Part shown: one piece after another, positions 33,301-43,790 of the stretch
Layout: every line of letters starts with the position of its first letter
How positions within the stretch are numbered: position 1 is the first letter of the stretch
Assembly: GCA_000733355.1 (NCBI GenBank)
Contig: JNVV01000001.1
Span: 2,006,423-2,070,422 of the forward strand
Direction: 5' to 3'
DNA from: Falciphora oryzae
Taxonomy: Eukaryota > Ascomycota > Sordariomycetes > Magnaporthales > Magnaporthaceae
Length of the DNA stretch: 64,000 nucleotides
The notes under the pieces: model-generated
What the model saw: the letters and a program-made list of their open reading frames with translations, nothing else
What the model was told of the DNA's origin: nothing
The model's database searches: none
Position numbers and translations under genes: made by a program

Positions 33301-35697
33301 TACACTGGGGCGGCCAGGTTCTGAGTTGTCGACTGTGATGAAGTGGCCGCATATCTGCGTGAGTGATACGGCCAGGTTCACGAACTCGCCAAACTCGGGC
33401 TGCAAAGCGACGGCAATCTCGTCCACGTACAGGGACCTGACACTGCAGGCAACCCATTGCAGGACCTGTTTCGCGATTCTTCGGTTGCGGAGCGGTTGCT
33501 CTTCCATCACAGCCACCATCCGGCTGTACATTGCTGACATCCCCTCGGGAATCTCTGTCAGTGCTGCAAGAATATCATTCTTGACGTGCCAGCTGTCCTG
33601 AATGATTTCTAGCACTAATCGAGCCCAGAGAAACGAGCCGGAGACCCTGGAAAAAATCTCATCTTTCACAAACTGCTGTGTGGTCAGGTCATCCGGGACG
33701 ATATTCTGAATCGCCTTGGTGACGTAGTTGGCCATATCCTCTGTCGTATCCGACGGTCGCAGTGTGTACGTTAATGTCCTGGTCTGGTCCCATGATGGGA
33801 GACCCTTGAGGGGCCTACTGGTGATGAACACGCGTATCGGCGTCCGGGATTGAATGGCAGCAAGTCGCGGTAACAGGACGCTGGGCGTGTCAGACTCGTC
33901 TATGCTATCCAAAACCCAGTAAATGGGATTTTCTGAGCGAATCTGAAAGAGGATTCCCTCAAAGAAACGCTCCCAGACTGTCTGGAAGTCCATGTTGGAG
34001 TCTCCAAGAGCGAACGACATTCCCGTATCTTCGTGGAGCCGAAGAACCTCGTCTCTGAAGGGTTTGTTAGTAAGGGCCAACTGGGCGGCCAGAGAGTGGA
34101 AGCAAGCCTGCTTTGTCCGCTTCAGGCGGTTTTTGCAATCAAAGAAGTGATGCTGGACATCCAGACCCATTGATTTGAGCCGGTTCACTGTCACCCGGGA
34201 GAGAACTGTCTTGCCCGTGCCCGGAAGGCCCGCGAGGAGAAACTGCCGGCATTCAGTCTCGTCGCTAGGATCTGACAGCCAACTTCGAAACTCTTGTCTC
34301 TCGAAAAGCCATCGGCCAGATTCGGCAGGCACTGTAATGTTGGTTTCAACACCCATATCTTTACCGATATCCCTGAGACCAAAGATATCGGCTACCCGCC
34401 GCTCGATTTCGAGGCTCGAGGAGGCCTCAGGGACAGATGGCCCCGTGATCTTGAGAGGGGCAGGGGCAGCTGGTCTATGGTGTCAGTGGCGAAACCGCAC
34501 CACGAACTAAGGCGAGATTTCGCCGGAGATATTGGGCAACAGGTTTGCCACATATGCCATGACTTACTTCGTGGAACAAGGTCGGAAACCCATTTCTTCA
34601 AGACACCCCTGACCCTTCGAAAGTTTGGATCAGATCTATCCTTAAACTTGCACACAGTATGATGGTCACCGTCCATGCCAGCCGAAATTTCTGAAGGGTA
34701 ACCCAACACGGCCGAGGACTTTTCCACGATCTTCAGGCGTTGCTTTAGCATCCCAACTCCTCACAGAACCGGGGCTCTTGACCCGGTTGGCGGCTGTAGA
34801 AGGCTTACCATTGCTTTTGTGAGGCCGAGGTTTGTCTTCAATGTCTCGTAAAAGGAGCAAAGCAGCAAACCGTCACAGTAGTGTCGGAAAGTCTCGTTTA
34901 TATCTTGAATTATGTCCGAATGTATGTCTAATCCAGCAACATACGCTTTTGAGGACGTGACGAGCGGGGCGGACCCTAGAACGCTGTTGAGCACTTTGGC
35001 GTATTTTGAGCCACGATGAGGTGTGGCGAGAAAGAGGATGGCCCTGATTCTGGAAACCAGTTCGGTGTACTGCTTGTCGTGCTTCCCCATTGTGTAAGCC
35101 TTCTTCACGATAAGGCCTCCCATCGAATGGACGACAAAGATGATGGGTTTTTGGAGGGCCGAGTCCGTTCCACTATTTCGCCCGTCGTCGAGCGCTGTCA
35201 TGAGTTGCAGGAGCAGGTCCTTGGCAAAATCAAGTATGGTGAGGTTTGTTGCTGCTCCCCGGAAGCTCGCATTATAGCCGAAAGTCCAGACGCGGAAGGC
35301 GCCGAGCGCGTCGTCCTCTTCGGCCAGCCAGCCCGGCCAGAAGAGCGCCGTATCACGGTTCCACGACCAGGTGCGCCATGCCGAGCCACCCAGCCCGTGC
35401 ACAAACACAATGTCGCCGGCATCGCCACCGCCGCCGTCAACTGGGTGCACGAGCTGGAGGCCGAGCGGGTCGGCGGCGGCACCGCCACTCCCGCCCCCTC
35501 CGGGCCGGACGCCGAACGAGGACGAGGATGTGTGGCTGGTGTGCAGCCGAGGTTTTGGCCGAGGCTGAAGCGCAACATCGGAGTCCTCGGTGCTATTGAC
35601 AGAGGATCCGGGTCGGAGGCGCCCGGGACGAAGCTGCGTGCCCCATTAGCACTGGTTTTCACGTGCCCCCGGGGCCAGACGTAGGCCAATTTACCAT
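30328..35697 (-). CDS. SesB-like hydrolase - NACHT - WD40 receptor (fungal NLR-like STAND protein)
   Basis: Proposed exons 35697-35695, 35633-34809, 34742-34568 and 34469-30328, 1714 residues. The N-terminal alpha/beta hydrolase of the SesB/PGAP1-like type covers about residues 70-330, with an FVHGLGG oxyanion motif near 78 and nucleophile Ser171 in VVHSMGG, followed by ATPHRGS. The NACHT domain has Walker A GLPGTGKT at 415-422 and Walker B YWVLDSID around 522. Diverged WD40 repeats fill about 930-1714. In fungi such STAND proteins mediate heterokaryon incompatibility and probably defence: ligand binding by the repeats triggers oligomerisation and activates the hydrolase. All three domains look intact. 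The first exon is uncertain: it may consist of the ATG alone (donor GTAAAT) or reach further upstream. The acceptor before IVEKSS could be either of two AAG sites 12 nt apart. Confidence 0.85.
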
Positions 35698-36180
35698 GAT
35701 TTTTGTCACACCTCGACTCAATGCCAGCAGAGCCAGCCGGGTCCAGTGAGCCAGACCCCTGATAGTGGCTTGCGCGTGGGATTTGAGGTGAGCGAGGCAG
35801 AAATCAGGGCCTGGAGAGAAAGAAGGTCTATTTCTGCGAGCAGCATTTGGGAGCTGGACTCGCCAACGCACGACCCCGCACAACAGGCAGCATCAGGCAA
35901 GGCTGCCAACAGACCCGTGCAACGAAATTAAGCTATACAATTGGCCGCTTGTGATGACCACTAGGCGGGCAGGCTAGGTCGCCAACGGATGGCAGAGGCA
36001 CCCGACGGGCCCATGATAAAGGCCGCCGCCCCTTGGGCGCATGGTTCCGGTCTCAGACGCGTCCCGGTGGGCGACCTATAATTGAGGCCCGCACGTATTC
36101 CACCGACATACGTGGAAAACGAAAGCATCGAGTACACGGCTTAGAAGTCCCACGACAAGGCCATGATGCCAGGGGGCTTC
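35698..36180. other. Region upstream of the receptor gene
   Basis: About 480 bp holding the receptor promoter and the right boundary with the decayed locus. An open minus-strand frame continues upstream of the proposed start, so part of it may be coding. No domain is visible. Confidence 0.4.
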
Positions 36181-36189
36181 GTGTCAGGC

Positions 36190-36573
36190 TTGGACGGAAG
36201 TCAGCTGGCCCGCTGCCGTCTCTATCCCGATCAGGACCTCGGACACCCCACTGCCTCGACACCAGCGGGCACCTGACGGAGAGCCTCCCCTTGTTCTCGT
36301 TGAGGAACCACATAAAGTCCCCAAGGAGGTGGACCCCCTATGGACACATGCTCCGTGGTGTGCAGTGCGATGTCCGTGTCGGGCGTCCCAATCGCCAAGA
36401 AGTCCACCCCGTTATTCCTTACCTGCAGCCACTCCGCCCTTCCCATTTGTTCCTCATTAGCAGGTATGCGGTAAAAAAATGCATGCTTATCGAGTTTATG
36501 GTGAGCCACGGCTCGTCGATCGCCCTCGGTTTGCCGCAACCCGAGCAGCTGTCGTGAATACCCTCGGGCACGT
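36190..36573 (-). pseudogene. Mosaic relic: chitinase C-terminal piece joined to companion-gene 3' piece
   Basis: Bases about 36195-36385 match 37424-37605 (chitinase C-terminal coding), sharing for example CCCGCTGCCGTCTCT, CCGATCAGG and GAGCCTCCCCTT. Bases about 36395-36573 match 42470-42625 (3' end of the companion gene), for example AGAAGTCCACCCC, TGCATGC.TATCGAGT and TCGGTTTGCCG. The two halves abut, so this is a rearranged or partly deleted copy. Many differences are transitions. No usable open frame remains. Confidence 0.7.
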
Positions 36574-36719
36574 ACGGCGAATACTCCAATGACCCCGGCA
36601 CTCATTTCCTCCTGGCCAAGTTCCGCGACATCGGCGCACAGGTGAGTTTTATCCATCTATTAATGCATGATTTTACATCCCACGGCATCAAAGCTGATAT
36701 TATTGAAAATGCAGAACCG

Positions 36720-39700
36720 CGGAAGCTAGCGGGAGACCCGCCCTGGCTAGAACGGCCCAGCTGGGCCATACCCGTTACCCGTCCGCCACAGGCCCTCATA
36801 CTCGCTCTGTGCCAGGGCTGCCCCGGCCCTCCTGGTCCATGCCCGTTGAGCGACTGCCAGAACCTCAAAGTGGTCGGGGAGATCTCGCCGTTGACGTTGA
36901 GCACGTTTGCCAGCCACTTTATGCCCGCATTGTCGGAGCCGTACGTGGCCCGATACGTTGCTTCACTCGCCGAATACCAGCCCGCCGCTAGGTACTCTAT
37001 GTTGGTGAGCAGCTGGTCAATGAAGTAACAGTACAGATCCCGCAGCCCCGCCTGGGGTTGCCCCTGTGCCCGCTGGGGGCGCCCGATCGAGCCCGCATCG
37101 GAGCCCCAGTTGTAGATGGCGTCGAATTGCCGGCAGGCCTGCTCCATGTGCTACGACGCGGCGACAAACCTTGTCCAGACGTCGTCGTGCTTCATGTAGG
37201 GGGACACGGCGTACACGTCGCGGTGCTCCTGCCCGGTCTTCAGGTTGTTCTTCAGGGCCTTGGTCGGGGCCTGTTGCCCCTGGAAGGATTTACCCTTCCT
37301 GATATTCATGGTATCGTACGCGATCACAAGCCCGCGCGGTTTATGGTTTCCGCCCAAGCCAAACGTCATCTCAAAGAATAGGCTCCTAGAAACCGAGTTC
37401 CACTCCGGGGCCCGGGGCGCGATCACCTGGCCCGCTGCCGTCTCTGTCCCGATCAGGGTCTCGGACACCCACTGCCTCGACGCCGCCGAGTACCCGGCAG
37501 GGAGCCTCCCCTTTTTTCCGTTGAGGAACTCCATAAAGTCTACGAGGAGTGAGCCTCGTACACGTGTTCCGTGGCGTACTGTGTGGTGTCCGTATCGGGC
37601 GCCTTCAGCTTGGTTATTCGAAGGCCGCACGACGAGTCACTGCGCAGGCCCTCGGGTCCGTACCATTTGTTCACTCCGCTCTGACTCCTCGTTGCGGTCC
37701 CGCAGGTCTCGTGCAGGCCGCACGGCAGCTTGTGCAGGGTGTCGGTGTGGTCGTACCAGTCCAGGACCTTTTCTTCTGTCTTGCGCTTCTCAAGGTGGCC
37801 CGGCAGCCCGGACTCGGAAACGTTGAGAGACTCGAAGAAGCCGTCGTCGTCGTCAAAGCCGCGATCGTCAAGCCTACGCACCAAAGAGCCCCCCGCGTTG
37901 ACGGGGCACCGTTCGCCCGTCGGCGGCTCGTAATCGCATGATTCTTCCTCGGCGCGCTCGGCCAGTCCGGCGCCGCTGCCACTGCCGCAGAGCGGACATG
38001 GCGGGATATCCCCCACGTTTACGTTCCCTGGGCACAGCAGGCCCTCAACACGGGAGATCAATGGTCCATAGACCTGTGCTCGTTTGTCCAGGGAGTGGGT
38101 GGTGGTGTCGCCCCTGTCAAAGATGGAGGATGAACTGCTGCTGTTGTTGTAGGCGAGCCCCCGCATACGAAGCTTGCTGGGTCCGGGTGTCCAGCAGGCA
38201 GAATTTCCATCAGTTGGATACATGGTGACCGGGTCGAGGGAGATAATGGGGGATGGGGATCTAGGGAGGGCCCAGTAAAAGGCGTCGGGGGCTTCGACCG
38301 TGGCTAGAAGATCTGCTCCAGCGTCGACCCCGTAGCAAAAAGACGAAGGCGGCTGGTATTCGGCATGGAAGGTAACATAACCGTCGGCGGCTAGGCTGAC
38401 CGCACAGCTATCCACGGGGAGGAAGTTTTGGTTAAAGTCAATGCCGAAGGTGATGGTGGGCTTGACATGCGCGGTAACATGGCCGTTGAGGGTGAAATCC
38501 CACTCGAACTTGGGCGCCTCGAAAATCTGGGTGCCGTCCTTATTCAGGTTCTTATCGCTTTTAGGCACCCACTCGTCGTTTTCGGCCGGGTAGGTCTGCC
38601 TGGTATCCCATTCCGCGAGCTTGGCCGAGGCCTGGAAATTGACGCCCAGGGTCGCCTCGCCCTCGAGCCTCCTGAAAAGCTTAAAGTTGGGACCGATGGT
38701 TACGATTCCGGGCACCGAGAACGCTGCCCCGAACTTGTCCGCTAAGAACATGAGGATGTCCTTCGTATCGAAGTGTGCCGTTACGGCCGCCTCCATCGCG
38801 AACTTGGCCGAGACGTCGCCCCTGTTGCGAAAGTACAGGTAGGACTTGCTGAGGTCTACGAGGGCCTTCTCGGACCCGAGGGTCGTGATCAGGGTGAAGC
38901 CGTAGTTAATATCGACGTTGACGCTTGTCTCGGCTTTGACCTCGAGCTTGGCGTCCACGTTGGGACAGGTGAGGCGCTAGTCTATGAGCTTGAGGATGAA
39001 GGCGTCACTGTAGCTGTGGCTGCGGCCGACATCGCCCCTTACACCGTTTAGGAGTCCCTTCAGCCAGTCAATGACGTCTCTGCAAAAGACATAGATAGTG
39101 TTAGCGATGATTTGATCTTGGTGTTTCGTGCTGGATTCAAAGCTGGAGGGGGGTTTGTTCTCGAAAGAAAACTCACTGTCCAAACACCGTTTATGCAACT
39201 CCTCGGGCGCCAGGTCGCCGAAGTGGGCATCATCGCGCCACTCCTCCTCAAGCCAGCGCTTATGGCTCCCAGACACGACTCGCCCACGCTCAAGCCTCGG
39301 CGGACGAGGTAGTGTGGGAGAGTTTGGTTCTTGCTCTCGGAAAGTGACTTGGCCCGGCGTACTTGCCTGGACCGCACCCTTCGGGCATCTAGATAATGGT
39401 TCCTGGGACGCCGTAGCCGAGGTGGATCTTTCCGCAGTTGGAGTTTTCGCTCTGGTCGGTGCACAGCATGCGGACCGTATGCTCCCCCTCCGTTACCGCG
39501 TCCAAGCAGTCAAACACCTCCCAGTGGGACCCGTTACGCCTGTCTAGGGTCGTCTGGACCGCGTCCGGGCTGGTTATAACGACGAAGCCAGAAGGGGCAT
39601 TGTTCGGATCCTCGGAAAAGGGCGCTAGGTTGCCGCCGCCGTAGGTCGGGTCACCTTAAGCGTGAACTTGGTGTTTGACTCCTTTTCCGGAGGCGGGTTC

Positions 39701-42229
39701 TCGAAAAGGTACTCAAGGGGCACAAGCAGGAAAGGCGACATATCCGCCGGGGGGTCGCAGCAGAAGTTTCGATTCCGGTGCTGATTTAAAATCCCACAAT
39801 CCTGCACTTCTCCCTTGTACGAAGTCGTCACGGAAACCTGCCAGCCAGTCTCGCAATGGCCGTCGAAGCAGCTCCCGGGCTTGCCGTGCCACCCGCAGTT
39901 CTCCCACTTCTGGTCCTTGGAGCAGCAGAATCGGTCCTTTTTGTCACCGCTGCAGTCATTATTCCGCCAGGTCATGTCGTTCGAGTTCGAGTTGCAGCTG
40001 TTGCCGCAGCCTGACCAGCGGCAGTCGGGCACCGCCGCGTCTGCCTTGTAGCAGAGAAACGCCCTCCCATCAAGACATTAGGTGAGAATGCTGTCGCTAT
40101 AGACGGAGGACGCCAGGGCAACCTCGCCGGCCTCGCATTGGCCGTTACAGAACCCAAAAGTCCCGAGGTGCTTGTTCGGCGGATCGTGTCAGCGAGGATA
40201 ACGTGATTCGTACCAGCCCGTACTTGGCATATGGGAATCTTCAGAAAACGCAAGGATAGATAAAGAAACAGGGTGACGGAAAACAAGGGGCACGGAAAAC
40301 AAGGGGCACGGAAAACCTACCATTCTTTGGGATCCGGCGCAGACTCCAGCAGGCAGCAGACGGCGCTGCCCTTGTAGCTTTCGTCAAAAAAGGCATAGGG
40401 CGAGTACTGCTAATTGTTGATCATGATCTCGCCAGGATTGCAGTATGAGTGCCCACACCGTGACCCGGCAATGACCTCCACTGACTTTGGACCAGTTGTT
40501 CGCCGCCGTAAATCTCTCCGCGCGGGCGTTCAGCTTCTCTAGATAAACGACCGCCGAAAGGGTGTCTAAATCCGGGGTGTCGAGGTCGGCGGCCCAAATA
40601 AGCAGGCCGCTGAGGCCGATCGAATTGGCAAACTCTACCTTTTGCTGGATGGTGTCGAAATCGTCGTAAAAAACCCATTGGTCGCCGCCCTATGTGATCC
40701 ATTTGACCGCGTTCTTTTTGTCGTAGTAGGGGGTCAGCTTGTTCCTTTTGACGATGTCGACGATCTCGGCATACGACAGCGTGCCCGAGTTGTCGGTGCA
40801 GGGGCCTTTGGAGGCGCCGCCTTTAAAAAGGCAGCCCGGTTTGGAGCAGGAAGGATCCGCTAGCTAGAAAGACCGTCCGTAGAAACCGATTCCCAGAACC
40901 AGCTTCTCCGCATTAACGCCGTTCTTCCAAAACAGGTTGAGGGCCAGGTTGATCTCGGTAAGGTTGGTGTGTGCCAGCACCGTTGAACCGATGGGATTGT
41001 TGGCGTCCCATATCCCGTGAAGGTCGTACGCTATAACGTTAACGGCATCGACCGCCTCGGCGCTGGCCTTGATATCAAAGTGGCGCAGATACCAGTAGCT
41101 GGTTGGCGCAGTGAAAGTGATCTCCTTGTAGCTGCCGGTTATGCTATCAAAAACGGTCCTCATTTTTTGGAGCAACTTGGTGAAGTTGACGCCGTCATCG
41201 GGATAACCGCCCCGGTCGCCTGAGCCGGGGTACTCCCAGTTGAGATCGACGCCGTTAAAGGCGTACCGCGTGAGGAAAGTTTTGACACTTGTAATGAACT
41301 TGGCGCGGTTGCTGTCAGACGAAACGATGTTGCTAAAGACGGGCTGCTAGATGGCGTTGGTTGAAAGTCCATCCGCCTAGCGCAATGACGACTCTTAGGG
41401 ACGGGTTCTTCCGTTTTAGGCCGGCAAATTCAGCTTGAGTGGACTTAGGCGGGGGTTTGCCGTCGTCCATAGGGATGATTTCGAAGCTGTCGGGCTTGAT
41501 GTAGCCAAAGGAATAGTACAGATGGGTTAGGCTGCCCACGGGTATGTTTTAGATACCCATCCCGATGCATTTCTTTTTGTAATTCCAGGCTTCGTAGTAG
41601 CCCACGATCCTTCTTTGCACGTCGCCGCCCGAGGATCTGGAGCCTGGCTGCTCGCAGTTGCTCTGGCAGCTGGTTTTTTTTGTCCTCGGTCACCCCGCAG
41701 AAGTCCTCGGTCGTGCCACAGAAACCGAACTGGCCGCAGCAAACGTTCAGGGGGCATTTAGTGCCGGCTCCTCGGCGAACCGGCCACATTCGGCGTGGGC
41801 GTCGCAGTTGCTTTAGCATTTGTCGTTGGGCGACCGTCCGTTTGTGCCACAGTAGTCCGGGCCGTAGCCGCACACGCCCGTCTTGCCGCAGCAGGCGTGG
41901 TTGCCGCAAGGCCTGCCCTCGCCACATGCGTAGGGATCGTCGGACTGGCGCCCTTGGAGAACATGGCCGTGGTCGGGTGAATAAAGATGGGCTGCAGTGG
42001 GGATTTGAGGGTATTCGTCCCGCCGGCACAGGCCGGCTTCCGACTGGGGCTTGGCTGCAAAGTCCTCCTGCGAGACCAGAGATGTTGGGAAAGGGATGCA
42101 CACTGGCTGGTGGCCAGCATCGAAGCTCTCCGAAGGTACAGCTAGTGGCCAGGGCTCTAGCTGTCGTGGCAAAGAAGAGACCGCCGAGGCCAGAGCCAGA
42201 ATCAGGGATAAGGAGTGGATGACAGCCAT
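36720..42229 (-). pseudogene. Decayed killer-toxin-like (subgroup C) GH18 chitinase
   Basis: Read from 42229 leftwards: a signal peptide (MAVIHSLSLILALASAVSS), two chitin-binding type 1 modules (CGEGRPCGNHACCG near 41.9 kb; CPLNVCCGQFGFCG near 41.7 kb), a GH18 barrel (THLYYSFGYI, VIALGGWTF, NGVDLNWEYPG, LGIGFYGRSF), a cysteine-rich middle region (39.6-40.2 kb) and a long C-terminal region as in killer-toxin-like chitinases. The frame is broken by TAA at 41815, 41551 and 40080, by TAG at 41349, 40866, 40692, 40412, 38979 and 37153, and by at least three shifts (about 41765, the 8-T run at 41674-41681, about 41370). Intact members secrete a chitinase thought to open competitor cell walls, and this copy cannot. 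The GH18 acidic motif also has two Asp-to-Asn changes. Confidence 0.85.
40275..40316. repeat. 16-bp tandem repeat, 2.6 copies
   Basis: Units of CACGGAAAACAAGGGG (first copy GACGG...) at 40275-40290 and 40291-40306, with a partial copy at 40307-40316. It sits in what appears to be an intron of the decayed chitinase, next to a GTAGGT donor. Confidence 0.9.
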
Positions 42230-42470
42230 GTTTCCCAGGTCCGGGGGGTTGCAGCAAAGATGCAGAGAGAGTAGAGAGAAAGAGGCCCTGGTGTGTCCTG
42301 CCTCTGAGGAGGGGAACAGGGGCCCGAGATCAAAGGAAAAGCCACCATCTCCCATTGCAAAATGCCAATGCCAACACCAACCCACGTGCGCTCCATGCAC
42401 CCATTATCAGGCAACATATGGAGCTTTCAGCCTGTGCTTCTAATAGCCCCAATCTCTTCTCACCGCCCGT

Positions 42471-43277
42471 TCACCAAGAAGTCCACCCCATATTCCTTGC
42501 CTGCAGCCATTCCGCCCCTCCCATGCGGCCCAAAAAGGCCATGTCGTACAAGTGCATGCCTATCGAGTCTACGGCGCACCAGGGCCGAATGGCGGTCGGT
42601 TTGCCGTACCCCGGGCTTGTGTTGTGAACAGCCTCGAGCACGGCATCAGTCTCCGGGAGCTCGTCCGGCTCACGCGGGTCATCCGGGTCCTTTTCGAATT
42701 TTTCGTACTCTTCCTTGGACAGCGGTTCGAATTCGAGCCGCGTCATGACCCCGTCTTCGCCGCCCTGCCAGTCCGGCGAGTCGCAGATGTAGATGATGGC
42801 GTGGTAGCGGTCCGAACGCCCGTTGCGTATGTACGAAGGTACGAGCCCGGGCATCCTCACCCCTTCCCCTTCCGGATCGGGGGCAGGTGGAGCGATGCCG
42901 CGTTCGACGGCCTCGATCTGGTCCGTAAAACTGCCTCGCGCGTCCCTTTCGGCGCGGTAATGCTGCATACAGTCGTTCTCAGTGCCGTTTGGGATGAAAT
43001 ACATATCGAAACGGTACTCGACATCGTTCGATCGGTAGACATTGTAGCTCATGATTGTTTTGTGCAGCCGCCTAGCGGATTCGATAGAGTCGGGGGCATC
43101 GGGTCGCACGTCGGGGTGGGTGAAATAGATGGAGTAGCTATAGAGCTTCGGAAGCGCGCAATTTTCCACGCCTTTCCACGTGCTGAGCGCCTGGTTGCCA
43201 GCGTGATCTTTGAATGAGACCACATGGAGTTTGCCGCGTTCAATGCCGCGGTGAGGGCCGGGACCCCATCCAGCCAT
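42471..43277 (-). CDS. Hypothetical companion protein of the chitinase locus
   Basis: Single exon, 268 residues from the ATG at 43277 (MAGWGPGPHRGI). No signal peptide or membrane segment. The protein is hydrophilic, with an acidic/Pro segment (EKDPDDPREPDELPETD, about 205-221) before the C-terminus. I do not recognise a domain. It lies about 240 bp upstream of the decayed chitinase on the same strand, and its 3' end is duplicated at 36.4-36.6 kb, which ties it to that locus. Against that copy it lacks one base near 42490, so its last eight or so residues (MGWTSW end) are read in a shifted frame. It may be functional, or an early pseudogene. Confidence 0.5.
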   Translation of the reverse strand: MAGWGPGPHRGIERGKLHVVSFKDHAGNQALSTWKGVENCALPKLYSYSIYFTHPDVRPDAPDSIESARRLHKTIMSYNVYRSNDVEYRFDMYFIPNGTENDCMQHYRAERDARGSFTDQIEAVERGIAPPAPDPEGEGVRMPGLVPSYIRNGRSDRYHAIIYICDSPDWQGGEDGVMTRLEFEPLSKEEYEKFEKDPDDPREPDELPETDAVLEAVHNTSPGYGKPTAIRPWCAVDSIGMHLYDMAFLGRMGGAEWLQARNMGWTSW

Positions 43278-43790
43278 TGTCAACGACTTGGGGAAGGCAG
43301 ATGGATTAGGCTGGCTCGGTGCTAAGCTGGCGTTAAGCCCAATTTATTCAAGGCGGTCACGGACGGATTCCTAACGCGGGGAGTCGAGCCACGCATCTCG
43401 ATCCTCTAGCCAAGAAAGGGAGCTTGTCAACCTGAAAATGATAGGGATCGGTTTACAGTCGACGGAGTCCGTCGTGACAGGACGGAGAAGCAGCAGCGCT
43501 GAGGGCATGTCCAAATGCTGTCAGGCTGTAGGAAGTGACGAAACCGAATTCAAATCCAGCGTAATCTAAACGTGATCATAAAAACACTTCCGCCCGCAGA
43601 CAAAAAAGAACCGAAGCGTAAGGTTTGTGCGAAACGGTTTGCACAAAACTTGGCAGGGGTCATTACAATGGAAATGGGATAGAGAAATGGCTAAATGTGA
43701 GGGCGCTTGAATTGAAATGTCGCTCCTGACGCAGTCAAGTGGTAGCACGGAGAGAGCTACCTACCCAATCATCAGCGGTCTACGAACCGT
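43278..43790. other. Boundary between the decayed locus and the anoctamin gene
   Basis: About 510 bp with no gene. A T-arm-like stretch near 43378-43396 was considered and not accepted as a tRNA. Confidence 0.4.

Noticed and set aside
40250..40320. Possible CRISPR-like array
   Set aside because: Only 2.6 copies of a 16-bp direct repeat with no spacers, in a eukaryotic genome.
36190..42229. Transposon as the source of the repeated pieces
   Set aside because: No terminal repeats, transposase or reverse transcriptase seen; the duplicated pieces are coding sequence of the local genes.
43330..43425. tRNA-like T-arm on the minus strand
   Set aside because: The loop CTCGACT with a mismatched five-base stem looks like a T-arm, but no acceptor stem or D-arm can be paired around it.
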